Origin: a virus
DNA: 30,391 nt
Virus record (IMG/VR): IMGVR_UViG_3300032086_001352
Coordinates: 1-30,391 of that record
Reading direction: 5' to 3' (one strand)
Made by a program: the position numbers and the translations under genes. The notes under the pieces are model-generated. The model was not told the origin of the DNA, searched no databases, and saw only the letters and a list, made by a program, of their open reading frames with translations. Shown piece after piece: positions 12,735-21,381 of this stretch (position 1 is its first letter; every line of letters begins with the position of its first letter).

Positions 12735-13706
12735 GTGTATAATATTTGGATAGATTTAACTTCAAAAAATTGTGTTTTTAATTGCTTAGAATCACAGGGA
12801 AGTTTTTGGAACCATAGGTTTGGTAAAAGGAAAATACCTGAAGAGCATATAGACTTTAATGTACTTAAACAGTATCTAATAACTGAAAATCCTGAACAAA
12901 TAATTTTAGATTCAGTTTTTGGTGATCCATTTGAGTACTCCCATATCAAACAATTATTAGAATTCTGTAATTATCAGGATATTAAAATTGTATTTGTTTG
13001 CAATGGGGAATCTAATAACATCCATCTGATAAAAGATTATAATGCATATTGTATTTTTAACTTATATGGATACACGAACACTTACGAAAAAATAATTCCT
13101 GAAGGTAATTTTTCTAAAGTATACGATAATTTACAATACTGTAATAAAATAAATTACTTCTTTTACAAACAAAATTTTATAGACATTGAACATGTTGAAA
13201 AAAATATTTTTAACATTCCGGTAGAATATCAGCCAGGTCCTCTAGTAGATAGAGCCACTCGTATAAATCATATTTTTGATAGTAAAGGAGAATGGTTATA
13301 TGACGTTTTACTTTCTGACTATCTAAAACAACCACATATATCTAATTATGAAACCCTTAAAACACTTAAAAGTGATAATAACTTTGTAAAAACAGTTGCT
13401 GGATATCATTTAATTAAAAAATATTTAAAACCTATAGAGGGAAAAGGAATTTTAGATTTCTCAGTTATGCCAAAATATCCGCCTGTTACTGCATCGATTC
13501 TAGAATCTGGAAATCCATTTAATTTATCTGAGCATCAGACAAGTATTACATATAAAGGACATATTTTAAAAAATATATCGATAAGAAACTTAATTACAAA
13601 CACTTATATACCTGATTGGGACTATGATGAGCTTTTATCCCAAAAAGGTTCTCGACAACAATTTGAACTGTCTAAGTTTGTTAATAATGAAAAAATATCA
13701 ATCTAG
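12735..13706 (+). CDS. Radical-SAM-like protein with degenerate cluster motif
   Basis: The frame starts at GTG 12735; the frame is closed by a TAG just upstream, so no longer start exists. The 323-aa product begins MYNIWIDLTSKNCVFNCLES. The layout of strand, cysteine motif, IPEEHIDFNVLKQYL, PEQIILDSVFGDPFEYSHI and KIVFVCNGES follows a radical SAM barrel, including the GEP-like GDP. The cluster motif reads CxxxCxxS (C13, C17, S20), so the third iron ligand is missing. It may be a non-catalytic partner of the radical SAM protein encoded convergently at 13698, with which it overlaps by 9 bp. Base composition is strongly A+T-rich. Family assignment is by motif order only. Confidence 0.5.
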   Translation: MYNIWIDLTSKNCVFNCLESQGSFWNHRFGKRKIPEEHIDFNVLKQYLITENPEQIILDSVFGDPFEYSHIKQLLEFCNYQDIKIVFVCNGESNNIHLIKDYNAYCIFNLYGYTNTYEKIIPEGNFSKVYDNLQYCNKINYFFYKQNFIDIEHVEKNIFNIPVEYQPGPLVDRATRINHIFDSKGEWLYDVLLSDYLKQPHISNYETLKTLKSDNNFVKTVAGYHLIKKYLKPIEGKGILDFSVMPKYPPVTASILESGNPFNLSEHQTSITYKGHILKNISIRNLITNTYIPDWDYDELLSQKGSRQQFELSKFVNNEKISI

Positions 13707-14732
13707 AGTTTTTGTTATAGATATATCACTTATGTTATTACAAAATGCATAAGGGCATGTAGTTTTACTCTGCGGTAAATTCCAATTAGTATCTGATATA
13801 TTTCCAAAGTTTACAGCACCACACCAACTGCTATACATATCTCCACTGGCATCTATATTAAGACTTTCAAATCCTAAATGACATCTCATACCCTGAAAAC
13901 TGTTTAGTCTCTTGTCTATAATTTGATGGCTTTGAACATAAGTAGCGGTACCATCATCATATAAGAATTCTGTCATCCAGGCATTTGGATCTGGCTTAGG
14001 CTCTGGAAATTCTTCTGCATCTGGTATATTTAATTTTTCTCTTTCTGGTATAATTTGCTGTACAATGCCTGGCTTTTTTAACACTTCTTGCTCTTCTGTA
14101 GTGTATTGCCAATATGTTTCCTGTTTGTTCTGGCGTCCTAAGAGCTTCTTATACATGGTTTTAACACATATACTTACCATGTTGTAATCATTATGTTTAC
14201 AGCCTTTAAATAAATCACGTAATTCATCTGCAAATTCGCCCAATTTGAGCACGTCTCCGCCTATTCCAGCAATGTTTATGTCAATGTGTACATAATCCTT
14301 AATTTCGTTTATAACTGCTTTAAAATGCTCGGAATCTTGTGATTGGGGATGGTACGTTAGAATTACCTTATCCATATAGTGTTTTGCTTTACTCCACCAA
14401 TTGGTTGTTCTACTTGCATTGGTATACACTATGCTGGTAGAGTTGTTCTCACTTATTGTTTTTATAATGTCTTCAAAGCCTGGTATAACAGTAACTTCAC
14501 CGCCTATTAATTCATACTCTGTCTGTTTGTCTAATGCTTTGTAATGCGTAGACAGTCGTTTTATTGCGTCTATGTACTGCTGTTTACTTAACCAAGGCTT
14601 GGTTCCATTGTGTAAAATAGGAGGACAATATTCACATTCGTAATTACATGAATTACCCATGTTCCATTGTATTCTTATTATATTATTAGTATTTCTGGCG
14701 TGGGGGCCACGAACAGAAACTAGATTGGACAT
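13698..14732 (-). CDS. Radical SAM protein with SPASM-like C-terminal cysteines
   Basis: The 344-aa protein has the canonical CxxxCxxC motif in GNSCNYECEYCPP (C29, C33, C36), followed by a GGE motif in YELIGGEVTVIPGF. At the C-terminus C284, C304, C326 and C331 (MRCHLGF, SGDMYSSWCGA, TTCPYAFC) could bind an auxiliary iron-sulfur cluster, as in SPASM or twitch enzymes that modify peptides. It needs a reductant, and a ferredoxin is encoded at 7668. It follows the PAAR gene by a one-base stop/start overlap, so it is co-transcribed with spike-tip and RNR genes. Substrate unknown: a virion protein or a small peptide are candidates. Confidence 0.82.
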   Translation of the reverse strand: MSNLVSVRGPHARNTNNIIRIQWNMGNSCNYECEYCPPILHNGTKPWLSKQQYIDAIKRLSTHYKALDKQTEYELIGGEVTVIPGFEDIIKTISENNSTSIVYTNASRTTNWWSKAKHYMDKVILTYHPQSQDSEHFKAVINEIKDYVHIDINIAGIGGDVLKLGEFADELRDLFKGCKHNDYNMVSICVKTMYKKLLGRQNKQETYWQYTTEEQEVLKKPGIVQQIIPEREKLNIPDAEEFPEPKPDPNAWMTEFLYDDGTATYVQSHQIIDKRLNSFQGMRCHLGFESLNIDASGDMYSSWCGAVNFGNISDTNWNLPQSKTTCPYAFCNNISDISITKTLD

Positions 14733-15010
14733 TAGAGTCCTACATTAACCGTAAAACTCCCCATAGTAACGGAATGCATACAAGATGCTTTTGAACCTAC
14801 CATTGCAACTGGTGAGCTTCCCTTTCCGGCAAATACTGTGGCTGAAGTACCTAAAATGATTGTGGGATTTATGTGCGGTGCTTCGCCATGTGTGGAAATT
14901 GTATCGCCTAATGTTGCAATAGGTCTACCTTCTACAAAGACACCGGTAGGCTTGGTACTTTGTATAAGTCCGGTTCCGACCATATCTAAAAATCTTGCTA
15001 CTTTAGGCAT
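14732..15010 (-). CDS. PAAR-domain spike-tip protein
   Basis: The 92-aa protein is built almost wholly of a PAAR fold: MPKVARFLDMVGTG at the start, a central HGEAPHINPTII with metal-binding His candidates, and C-terminal CMHSVTMGSFTVNVG. PAAR proteins cap the gp5-type spike of contractile tails (T4 gp5.4) with a metal-stabilised tip that pierces the outer membrane. It sits downstream of the RNR and Sm-like genes. A Gram-negative host is implied. There is no clear ribosome-binding site before the ATG, but a GATAAATA motif lies just upstream. Confidence 0.88.
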   Translation of the reverse strand: MPKVARFLDMVGTGLIQSTKPTGVFVEGRPIATLGDTISTHGEAPHINPTIILGTSATVFAGKGSSPVAMVGSKASCMHSVTMGSFTVNVGL

Positions 15011-15015
15011 AGTAT

Positions 15016-15023
15016 TATTTATC
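15016..15023 (-). promoter_or_regulatory. Late-type motif GATAAATA abutting the PAAR start
   Basis: GATAAATA on the minus strand lies only 5 bp from the PAAR ATG. If it acts as a -10 element, the transcript would be nearly leaderless; it may also be a chance match, since the PAAR gene lies inside a longer operon. Confidence 0.3.
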
Positions 15024-15025
15024 TA

Positions 15026-15319
15026 CTATGAATCAGTATCTTCTAATAATTTTAAATAATCTGTTGAACTGTTTTCTAAAGCCGCATCTACTGATAAGTA
15101 CTGCTCTCTTAAAATAAATATTTCGTTTGATTTACTGGTAAATGTGTAAGGCACTACTGCTATACTTTCATCAGCAACAACAACTAATCTAGGTTTGTCC
15201 AATGTTAAAGTTAAACTTTTTTCATCAAAACCCATTAATGTTGCTATTAATTCAATACCTGCAGTTGTCTTTACTGATACTACTTTTCCTAAACTGTCTG
15301 TTAATATGTCTTTGTACAT
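15026..15319 (-). CDS. Sm-like (SH3-barrel) small phage protein
   Basis: The 97-aa protein has a beta-rich pattern VVSVKTTAGIELIATLMGFD then SLTLTLDKPRLVVV and SNEIFILREQYLSV. This matches the strand order of an Sm/LSm barrel. I recall similar proteins in T4-like marine phages with no clear role. The gene begins on the last base of the nrdB stop (TAATG) and precedes the PAAR gene. RNA binding is possible by fold but no RNA-binding residues are convincingly visible. Confidence 0.6.
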   Translation of the reverse strand: MYKDILTDSLGKVVSVKTTAGIELIATLMGFDEKSLTLTLDKPRLVVVADESIAVVPYTFTSKSNEIFILREQYLSVDAALENSSTDYLKLLEDTDS

Positions 15320-16416
15320 TATAAACTAAAACCTTTAAATGTGTTATCGTCTACGTCTTGTTTGGTACCACCTATAACGTATGATGATATTTCTGTCTCT
15401 TGTGGAGCAACTTGTACTGATCCACCTGTAATCCATGCTTGAGTCCAAGGTAATGGATTGGTACCACTATTATATATCTTTTCCAATCCCACGGCGTGCA
15501 TTCGTTTGGCCGCAATAAACTCTACATACTGCTTTAGTAGTTCTGCATTAAGACCAATTATGCTACCGTCTTTGAACAAATATTCTGCCCAAGCCTTTTC
15601 TTGTTCCACAGCATCTATAAACATCTGTTTACACTCTTCTGCTGTTTCTTGTTTAATCTTAGCAAAGTCTTTATCATCTTGTGGTAGTAATTTTAACATT
15701 TGCTGTGTACTTGCTAAGTGGACATTTTCATCTCTAGCAATAAGTTTAATAATTTTGGCATTACCTTCCATTCTTTTAAGCTCAGCGAATGCCCAACTAC
15801 ATGCAAAACTAACATAAAAACGTACACCTTCCAATATGTTTACACTCATTAATGCTAACCATATTCTTTTTTTATGCTCATACTCATCATATGTTTTATA
15901 ACCCTTATCTCTTAAAAGGTTATACTCTATAAGTCTATCATAATTTTCTGTTATGCTATCTGCACAATCACATATTTCTTTAATGTCTAGCATTTCATCA
16001 AAAACCTTGCTCGGGTCAGGATATATGTTTCTGATAATATGTGTATAACTTCTACTATGAATAGTCTCACTAAATGCCCAAGTCTCTATCCAGGTTTCTA
16101 ATTCAGGAAGACTTACTATAGGCAAAAAAGCCAGATTAGGCGAGCGACCTTGTACACTATCAAGTATAATTTGTCGTTTTAAGTTACTTGTAAAAATATG
16201 TTGTTCAAAATCAGTAAGATTTTTAAAGTCAGTGGCATCTTTTACGATGTCTACTTCTTCTGGTCTCCAAAAGAAACCTAACTGTTTGTCTGTTAGTTTA
16301 TCAAACTGTTTGTATTTGAGAGTATCATATCGTTGTACGACAGGACCTCCTGTTGGGTCTAAGAACATAGTAGCCTTGGTATGGTGCTTTCTATTTTTTG
16401 TATCTAGTACTGTCAT
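15319..16416 (-). CDS. nrdB: Class Ia ribonucleotide reductase beta subunit
   Basis: The 365-aa protein has all iron ligands and the radical tyrosine by alignment with E. coli NrdB: D86 (LDSVQGRSPN), E117 and H120 (SETIHSRSYTH), Y124, E196 (ILEGVRF), E230 and H233 (ARDENVH). It holds the diiron centre and makes the tyrosyl radical passed to NrdA. It is close to the E. coli length (376 aa). The ATG overlaps the nrdA stop by 4 bp, so the subunits are coupled. The C-terminal tail carries acidic and aromatic residues expected to dock into NrdA. Confidence 0.96.
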   Translation of the reverse strand: MTVLDTKNRKHHTKATMFLDPTGGPVVQRYDTLKYKQFDKLTDKQLGFFWRPEEVDIVKDATDFKNLTDFEQHIFTSNLKRQIILDSVQGRSPNLAFLPIVSLPELETWIETWAFSETIHSRSYTHIIRNIYPDPSKVFDEMLDIKEICDCADSITENYDRLIEYNLLRDKGYKTYDEYEHKKRIWLALMSVNILEGVRFYVSFACSWAFAELKRMEGNAKIIKLIARDENVHLASTQQMLKLLPQDDKDFAKIKQETAEECKQMFIDAVEQEKAWAEYLFKDGSIIGLNAELLKQYVEFIAAKRMHAVGLEKIYNSGTNPLPWTQAWITGGSVQVAPQETEISSYVIGGTKQDVDDNTFKGFSL

Positions 16417-18701
16417 ATTTTACAACTCTCGCAATCTTCTTCGTCTATTTCAGTGATGGCAAGTTCGCCTTGAACGTCATCTTTATGTACATCGATTTCG
16501 CCCTGTCCGTCATAGGTGTTATTATAATATAATTGTTTGCCACCGTATTTATAAAACATCAGTATATCTTGTATTAAAACACTCATTGGTACCTTCTCAT
16601 CTTCGTAATGCTCAGGATTGTAACTAGTATTTACACTGATACCTTGATCTATGTATTTTTGTAATACCGCCATAATTTTTAAATAACCTTGTGGGCTCTT
16701 TTGATCCCATAACAAATCGTATTTGTTTTTATAATATGGATATCCAGGTACAACTTGTTTTAGTACTCCATGTTTGCTCTGTTTAATACTCACATAACTA
16801 CGTGGAGGTTCAATACCATTTGTACTATTACTTATTTGTGCTGATGTTTCTGCCGGCATAAGTGCCATTAGTGTAGAATTACGGATACCTGTTTCTTTTA
16901 ATTGTTGCCTTAATGTTTTCCAGTCTTGCCTTTCTTTATGCTTAACTAAATCATTAACATCTTCTTTGTATGTTTGATTAGGTGTAATACCATGACCATA
17001 TTTTGTTTCCATTGATTTAGGACATGCCCCTCTTTCAACTGCCAAATCGGCACTTGCTTTTATAAGTCCGTAACTCCATGCTTCTGCCCATTCGTCTATT
17101 AATTGTAAATTGGGTTCTTGGTATGATGTATCATGCTTAACTAACCAATATGCAAAATTTATAATACCAACACCTAAAGGGCGTCTATTCATTGTACTTA
17201 GTTCTGCCGCTAATATGGGATATTCCTGATAATCTAAAAGCTCGTCTAGTCCTCTTACTGCCAAGTTACATACCTTATGCATTTCAGTTGTGTCTTTTAT
17301 TACACCCCAATTTACGGCACTTAATGTACATAAACTAATTTCACCATCTGGATCGTTTACGTCTTTTAAAGGCTTAGTTGGTAGGTCAATCTCACAACAT
17401 AAATTACTTTGTTTAATGGGTGCTACATCTTCTATAAATGCTCCATGAGTATTAGCATGGTCAACATTCATTAAATATATTCTACCTGTATCTTTACGTT
17501 CAGTAACAAAAGCACTGAACAAGTCAATAGCAGGAATACTTTTCTTTCTGATGCTTGTCATACGTTCTGCTTTTTCGTATAACTCTTTAAATTTGTCTTG
17601 GTTTGCAAAAAAACTATCATATAAACCAGGAACATCTTGCGGACTAAACAATGTGATGTTACCACCAGTAATTAATCTTTCATACATTAACTTATTAAAC
17701 TGTACACCATAGTCCATGTGACGCACTCTGTTGTCCTCTGTGCCTTTATTATTTTTAAGTACTAATAAGTCCTCAACTTCCAAATGCCAAATAGGATAGT
17801 ATAATGTGGCGGCTCCGCCTCTTACTCCACCTTGACTGCAACTTTTTACAGCACTTTGGAACATTTTATAGAAAGGAATAACTCCTGTGTGAGTTGCATC
17901 TCCACTCCTAATTTTAGAGCCTACTGCTCTAATACTTCCTGCACCAATACCAATGCCTGCCTTTTGGCTTACATACTTAACAATACTGCTACTAGTTGCA
18001 TTTATGCTGTCTAAACTGTCATCAGTTTCAATAAGCACACAACTACTAAACTGTCTTTGTGGTGTACGCACACCTGCCATTACTGGCGTAGGCAAGGAAA
18101 TTTTAAATGTACTAATAGCATCGTAATATGCCTTTACATAACTCATTCTGGTTTCTGCTGGATACTTACTAAACAATGTAGCCGCAATCATCATGTATGC
18201 TACTTGTGGTGTTTCAAATATTTCACCTGTACTTCTATTTTGTACTAGGTACTTGCCACGGAATTGTTCCATAGCCGCATAGGTTAGAACTTCATCTCTA
18301 CTATGATCTATATATTCTTGTAATGTATTGATTTCTTCTTTTGTGTATAGATCAGTAAATTCTGCATCATAAAAACCTGCGTCTATATTTTTTTGAATAA
18401 TATCACATAAGCAAGGCGGTTCAAATGTATTGTATACCTGCTTACGCAAATGATAGTTAATAAGTCTACCTGCTACATACTGATAGTTTGGGGACTCTTC
18501 ACTGATAAGATCTGCGGCACTTTTGATAAGTGTTTCTTGAATATCTTCTGTAACTATTTTATCAAAGAATTGGATTTTAGAATTAATCTCAACTTCACTT
18601 GCACTTACACCAGAAATATCTTCACATGCATACATTACTACCTTATGTAGTTTTTCTATGTTTAAATCTTCTAATGTGCCGTCTCTTTTCTGTACTTGCA
18701 T
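16413..18701 (-). CDS. nrdA: Class Ia ribonucleotide reductase alpha subunit
   Basis: At 762 aa it matches E. coli NrdA in length. An N-terminal ATP-cone (residues about 1-95, MQVQKRDGTLEDLNIEKLH) allows dATP feedback. Catalytic parts are present: QFSSCVLIETDDS (active-site Cys), QSNLCCEIDLPTKPL (Asn, Cys and Glu of the reaction centre) and GEISLCTLSAVNWG (second active-site Cys). It ends in DCESCKI, the redox-active C-terminal pair re-reduced by thioredoxin or glutaredoxin. It converts NDPs to dNDPs for phage DNA synthesis. It has both a TTGACT/TAAAAT early promoter and a GATAAATA late motif upstream, so it may be made throughout infection. Confidence 0.97.
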   Translation of the reverse strand: MQVQKRDGTLEDLNIEKLHKVVMYACEDISGVSASEVEINSKIQFFDKIVTEDIQETLIKSAADLISEESPNYQYVAGRLINYHLRKQVYNTFEPPCLCDIIQKNIDAGFYDAEFTDLYTKEEINTLQEYIDHSRDEVLTYAAMEQFRGKYLVQNRSTGEIFETPQVAYMMIAATLFSKYPAETRMSYVKAYYDAISTFKISLPTPVMAGVRTPQRQFSSCVLIETDDSLDSINATSSSIVKYVSQKAGIGIGAGSIRAVGSKIRSGDATHTGVIPFYKMFQSAVKSCSQGGVRGGAATLYYPIWHLEVEDLLVLKNNKGTEDNRVRHMDYGVQFNKLMYERLITGGNITLFSPQDVPGLYDSFFANQDKFKELYEKAERMTSIRKKSIPAIDLFSAFVTERKDTGRIYLMNVDHANTHGAFIEDVAPIKQSNLCCEIDLPTKPLKDVNDPDGEISLCTLSAVNWGVIKDTTEMHKVCNLAVRGLDELLDYQEYPILAAELSTMNRRPLGVGIINFAYWLVKHDTSYQEPNLQLIDEWAEAWSYGLIKASADLAVERGACPKSMETKYGHGITPNQTYKEDVNDLVKHKERQDWKTLRQQLKETGIRNSTLMALMPAETSAQISNSTNGIEPPRSYVSIKQSKHGVLKQVVPGYPYYKNKYDLLWDQKSPQGYLKIMAVLQKYIDQGISVNTSYNPEHYEDEKVPMSVLIQDILMFYKYGGKQLYYNNTYDGQGEIDVHKDDVQGELAITEIDEEDCESCKI

Positions 18702-18737
18702 GTGTGTAAATTCCTAAAAATCTGTTATGTAAAGTAA

Positions 18738-18745
18738 TATTTATC
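18738..18745 (-). promoter_or_regulatory. Late-type motif GATAAATA upstream of nrdA
   Basis: GATAAATA on the minus strand lies 36 bp upstream of the nrdA ATG, downstream of a sigma70-type promoter, suggesting dual early and late control. Confidence 0.45.
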
Positions 18746-18753
18746 GCAGACTT

Positions 18754-18782
18754 ATTTTACTATATAACTATATAAAAGTCAA
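18754..18782 (-). promoter_or_regulatory. Sigma70-type promoter upstream of nrdA
   Basis: On the minus strand TTGACT (18777-18782) is followed by a 17-bp spacer and TAAAAT (18754-18759), each one mismatch from consensus. The -35 box overlaps the stop codon of the gene at 18779. Confidence 0.6.
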
Positions 18783-19210
18783 TAAGAAAATTTTTCTTTA
18801 TCTATTTTGTGTGCTTGATAAATGGTAGAGTTGTCTTTTACATAATCCCAACTTACTATTTTTCCAGGTAAAAAATTATAAACTAATTCTTTGTCTACAA
18901 GTATCAGTCCATCATCTCCTGATATGTTATTACTTATCACTGGCATACATAATTCGCTACTAGTTATGAAACCTTTATTTATTAAGGTAGCAGTAATTAA
19001 TAACGTAATACCTGACTGGCAAAAATAACCTTCTGCAACAATTTCAAAAGGATTAGGCCAACTATTTGGTGTATAATAGTCTAAGTATCTAGGGACCTTT
19101 TTTATGTCTGTAAACTCTTTAATTAAATCTTCAGCAGAGTTATATGTATGTTGTCTTACATTCCGCCAAATTGATAATCTATCTGTACAACTATGAGTTT
19201 TTAGAAACAT
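18779..19210 (-). CDS. Phage protein of unknown function, 143 aa
   Basis: The ATG at 19210 is preferred; a TTG one codon upstream (19213) would add a single residue. The product contains YYTPNSWPNPFEIVAEGYFC and a hydrophobic SGITLLITATLINKGFI, then an acidic GDDGLILVDKELV. No enzyme motif stands out. It follows the fibre-like gene by 6 bp, so it may be a fibre-associated protein such as a chaperone, but this rests only on position. Confidence 0.65.
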   Translation of the reverse strand: MFLKTHSCTDRLSIWRNVRQHTYNSAEDLIKEFTDIKKVPRYLDYYTPNSWPNPFEIVAEGYFCQSGITLLITATLINKGFITSSELCMPVISNNISGDDGLILVDKELVYNFLPGKIVSWDYVKDNSTIYQAHKIDKEKFSY

Positions 19211-19216
19211 CAATCA

Positions 19217-21334
19217 TTATGTTAAAGGTGCATTCCATTTTCTTACAATATACTTCATATTGCATGATTGGTTAACACTACTGATTGCTGTAAGTGTTAG
19301 TACACTACTAGACACATTTGCTGTAAATTGAACATTTCCTGTCACAGAACCTACTGCTTTATCTGTTGCATAATCCTGTATAACTACATCTGCAGGATTA
19401 CCTGAACCGTAGTCATAACTTGATAATTGAAGTAAACCAACTTTTCTATATAAATCTGCACCACTTCTGTAATCTAATGTATAATCTATAACAAACGTAT
19501 CATATGCAGTCATATCAAATGTCTTAATTGCTGTATTGGCACTTGCTGGTACACTAGCAGTTTCTGTAGAATCATATGCTACATCTGGTAATCCACTTGC
19601 GGCACCTTCTGCTGTTTGTAACTGAATATTATTTTTTACATTCGTCAAACCACGTGAACTAACAGTTAAACTTCCTAAGCCTCCTGCACCTGGTGTATTG
19701 TAGATACTATATTCAAAATAAAGTTTATTAACTAGTGTACTAAAGTTTCTTGCTTCTTCATTGCTGTTAAAAGTAATCTCTGTACCTTCTGTATTAATAT
19801 CTAAATTGTATGTGCCTATAGTTGCCTTTACTGTTGCATTACTAGTATACTCTTGATTAGTATCAACTGATTCAAATATATTTAATGCAGGATCTATCAT
19901 TGCATCATATAAGAAAGTTTCTAATTGTGCTTTAACTGTATCATCTCTAGTATATGATTTAGGTACAAGTTGTAACCTAGTTAAAGTAGTACCACTTTCG
20001 TGAAGTGTAAAATCTAATGGAGTGCTACTCTGTGAGGATTTATGTGTAAAATATACTTTACTGGAAGATATTTGATTTCCAGTAGCAGGGTTATATTGTG
20101 GCAATAATTGTAAACTATGCCAAGCCTGTGTTACATTTGAACCTGTAGTTATATTTCCTGTATTATTTACAATACCTGCTACAGTATTTAATGCTGTAGT
20201 TACATTACCACTACTAGGTGCACCACTAAGATTAAACTCTAAAATTCTTGTATGATCTAATGTACCTGATGTATCAGGAGTGCCACTTACAGTAAATGTA
20301 AAATGAGTACTATTTGCACCTGTAATTACTGCGTTACCATTTACATCTGTATCTGAGCCATTAGTAATATACACATGATTAAAATTATTTGCACTAGTAC
20401 TATATTTTTGATCTGCATTTGGATATGCAACTGTAACATTAGAACCTGATGCTGTAAATGAAGCATTTGCAACTTTTTCACTTGTTCTACTTACAAGTAA
20501 TTTTGTAAAGCCTAGTGTAGTAATATCTGCTGTACTAGTTGAAATAATTGCTGTATGCTTATGTTGTAATCCAATATAACCTGTACCTGTTGTAGAATTT
20601 ACAAGTATTAAATCTGTTGGTATTTGTAAAAAGGAAGGTATACTTTGCCTACTATAAAAATTTGTTAATCCTGTATAACTTGGTTTTATGTTTGCGTCAC
20701 TATTACTAGCACCGTCTAAAGCTCTTATTATAGCAGAGTTTCCATAGTATGTAATACCTATATCATCACTGCTTAAAGGTACTGTTTTAAATGTTATAGT
20801 ATGATCGTTTCCTAAACTTGTTCCTGCTGAAAATATGTAATCTTCTGATGTAAGGTCGCCTATAGTAGAAGTATTGTTTCCTGTAAGTACCGTTCCATTT
20901 TTTACAACTGTTAAATCATCAGCATCAAAGGCCGCACCTGATTCTATACTTACAACATTACCTGCGCCTACTGTACTTCTAAATACATCTCTGCCACTAT
21001 TAGTAATACTAACATCGCTACTGCCTGTATAAGTAAAACTTTTTGCAGTACCATCTAATCCGTCTAAACTTGTATTATATCTTCTGTGTGGTACTGTGAA
21101 ACTTATAATCTGATTGTTAGCAATACTATCTACTATCTGTTTAGCATTATCTGTAGTTTCATAAATTACAGTTTTATTTAATGTAGAGTTTATTTCGTCT
21201 CCACCAATAAAAACTTGTCTACTATCTGTAGCAAGTCCTATTTCTCCAGAGCGGAGTGGCTGAGGTAAGTCTTGTTTAAGCCCTCTACGATTTTGTATCC
21301 TTGATACTACTACATTGTTGTTACTTGTTGCCAT
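19217..21334 (-). CDS. Fibre-like tail or virion structural protein
   Basis: The 705-aa product starts with VSRIQNRRGLKQDLPQPLRS and GEIGLATDSRQVFIGGDE. This N-terminal module is common in phage fibre and appendage proteins and usually attaches them to the particle. The rest is Ser/Thr/Asn/Gly-rich and beta-repetitive (SGTPDTSGTLDHTRILEF, TGSNVTQAWHSLQLLPQY), with no enzyme motif. It is probably surface-exposed and involved in host recognition. A GATAAATA motif lies 26 bp upstream and AGGAG precedes the ATG, consistent with strong late expression. Confidence 0.75.
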   Translation of the reverse strand: MATSNNNVVVSRIQNRRGLKQDLPQPLRSGEIGLATDSRQVFIGGDEINSTLNKTVIYETTDNAKQIVDSIANNQIISFTVPHRRYNTSLDGLDGTAKSFTYTGSSDVSITNSGRDVFRSTVGAGNVVSIESGAAFDADDLTVVKNGTVLTGNNTSTIGDLTSEDYIFSAGTSLGNDHTITFKTVPLSSDDIGITYYGNSAIIRALDGASNSDANIKPSYTGLTNFYSRQSIPSFLQIPTDLILVNSTTGTGYIGLQHKHTAIISTSTADITTLGFTKLLVSRTSEKVANASFTASGSNVTVAYPNADQKYSTSANNFNHVYITNGSDTDVNGNAVITGANSTHFTFTVSGTPDTSGTLDHTRILEFNLSGAPSSGNVTTALNTVAGIVNNTGNITTGSNVTQAWHSLQLLPQYNPATGNQISSSKVYFTHKSSQSSTPLDFTLHESGTTLTRLQLVPKSYTRDDTVKAQLETFLYDAMIDPALNIFESVDTNQEYTSNATVKATIGTYNLDINTEGTEITFNSNEEARNFSTLVNKLYFEYSIYNTPGAGGLGSLTVSSRGLTNVKNNIQLQTAEGAASGLPDVAYDSTETASVPASANTAIKTFDMTAYDTFVIDYTLDYRSGADLYRKVGLLQLSSYDYGSGNPADVVIQDYATDKAVGSVTGNVQFTANVSSSVLTLTAISSVNQSCNMKYIVRKWNAPLT

Positions 21335-21359
21335 ACTAAATAAGTCTCCTATTACCTAG

Positions 21360-21367
21360 TATTTATC
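21360..21367 (-). promoter_or_regulatory. Late-type motif GATAAATA before the fibre-like gene
   Basis: GATAAATA on the minus strand lies 25 bp upstream of the fibre-like ATG, with an AGGAG ribosome-binding site in between. This is the clearest late-promoter geometry in the window. Confidence 0.65.
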
Positions 21368-21381
21368 ATTTTCTGAAAAGT

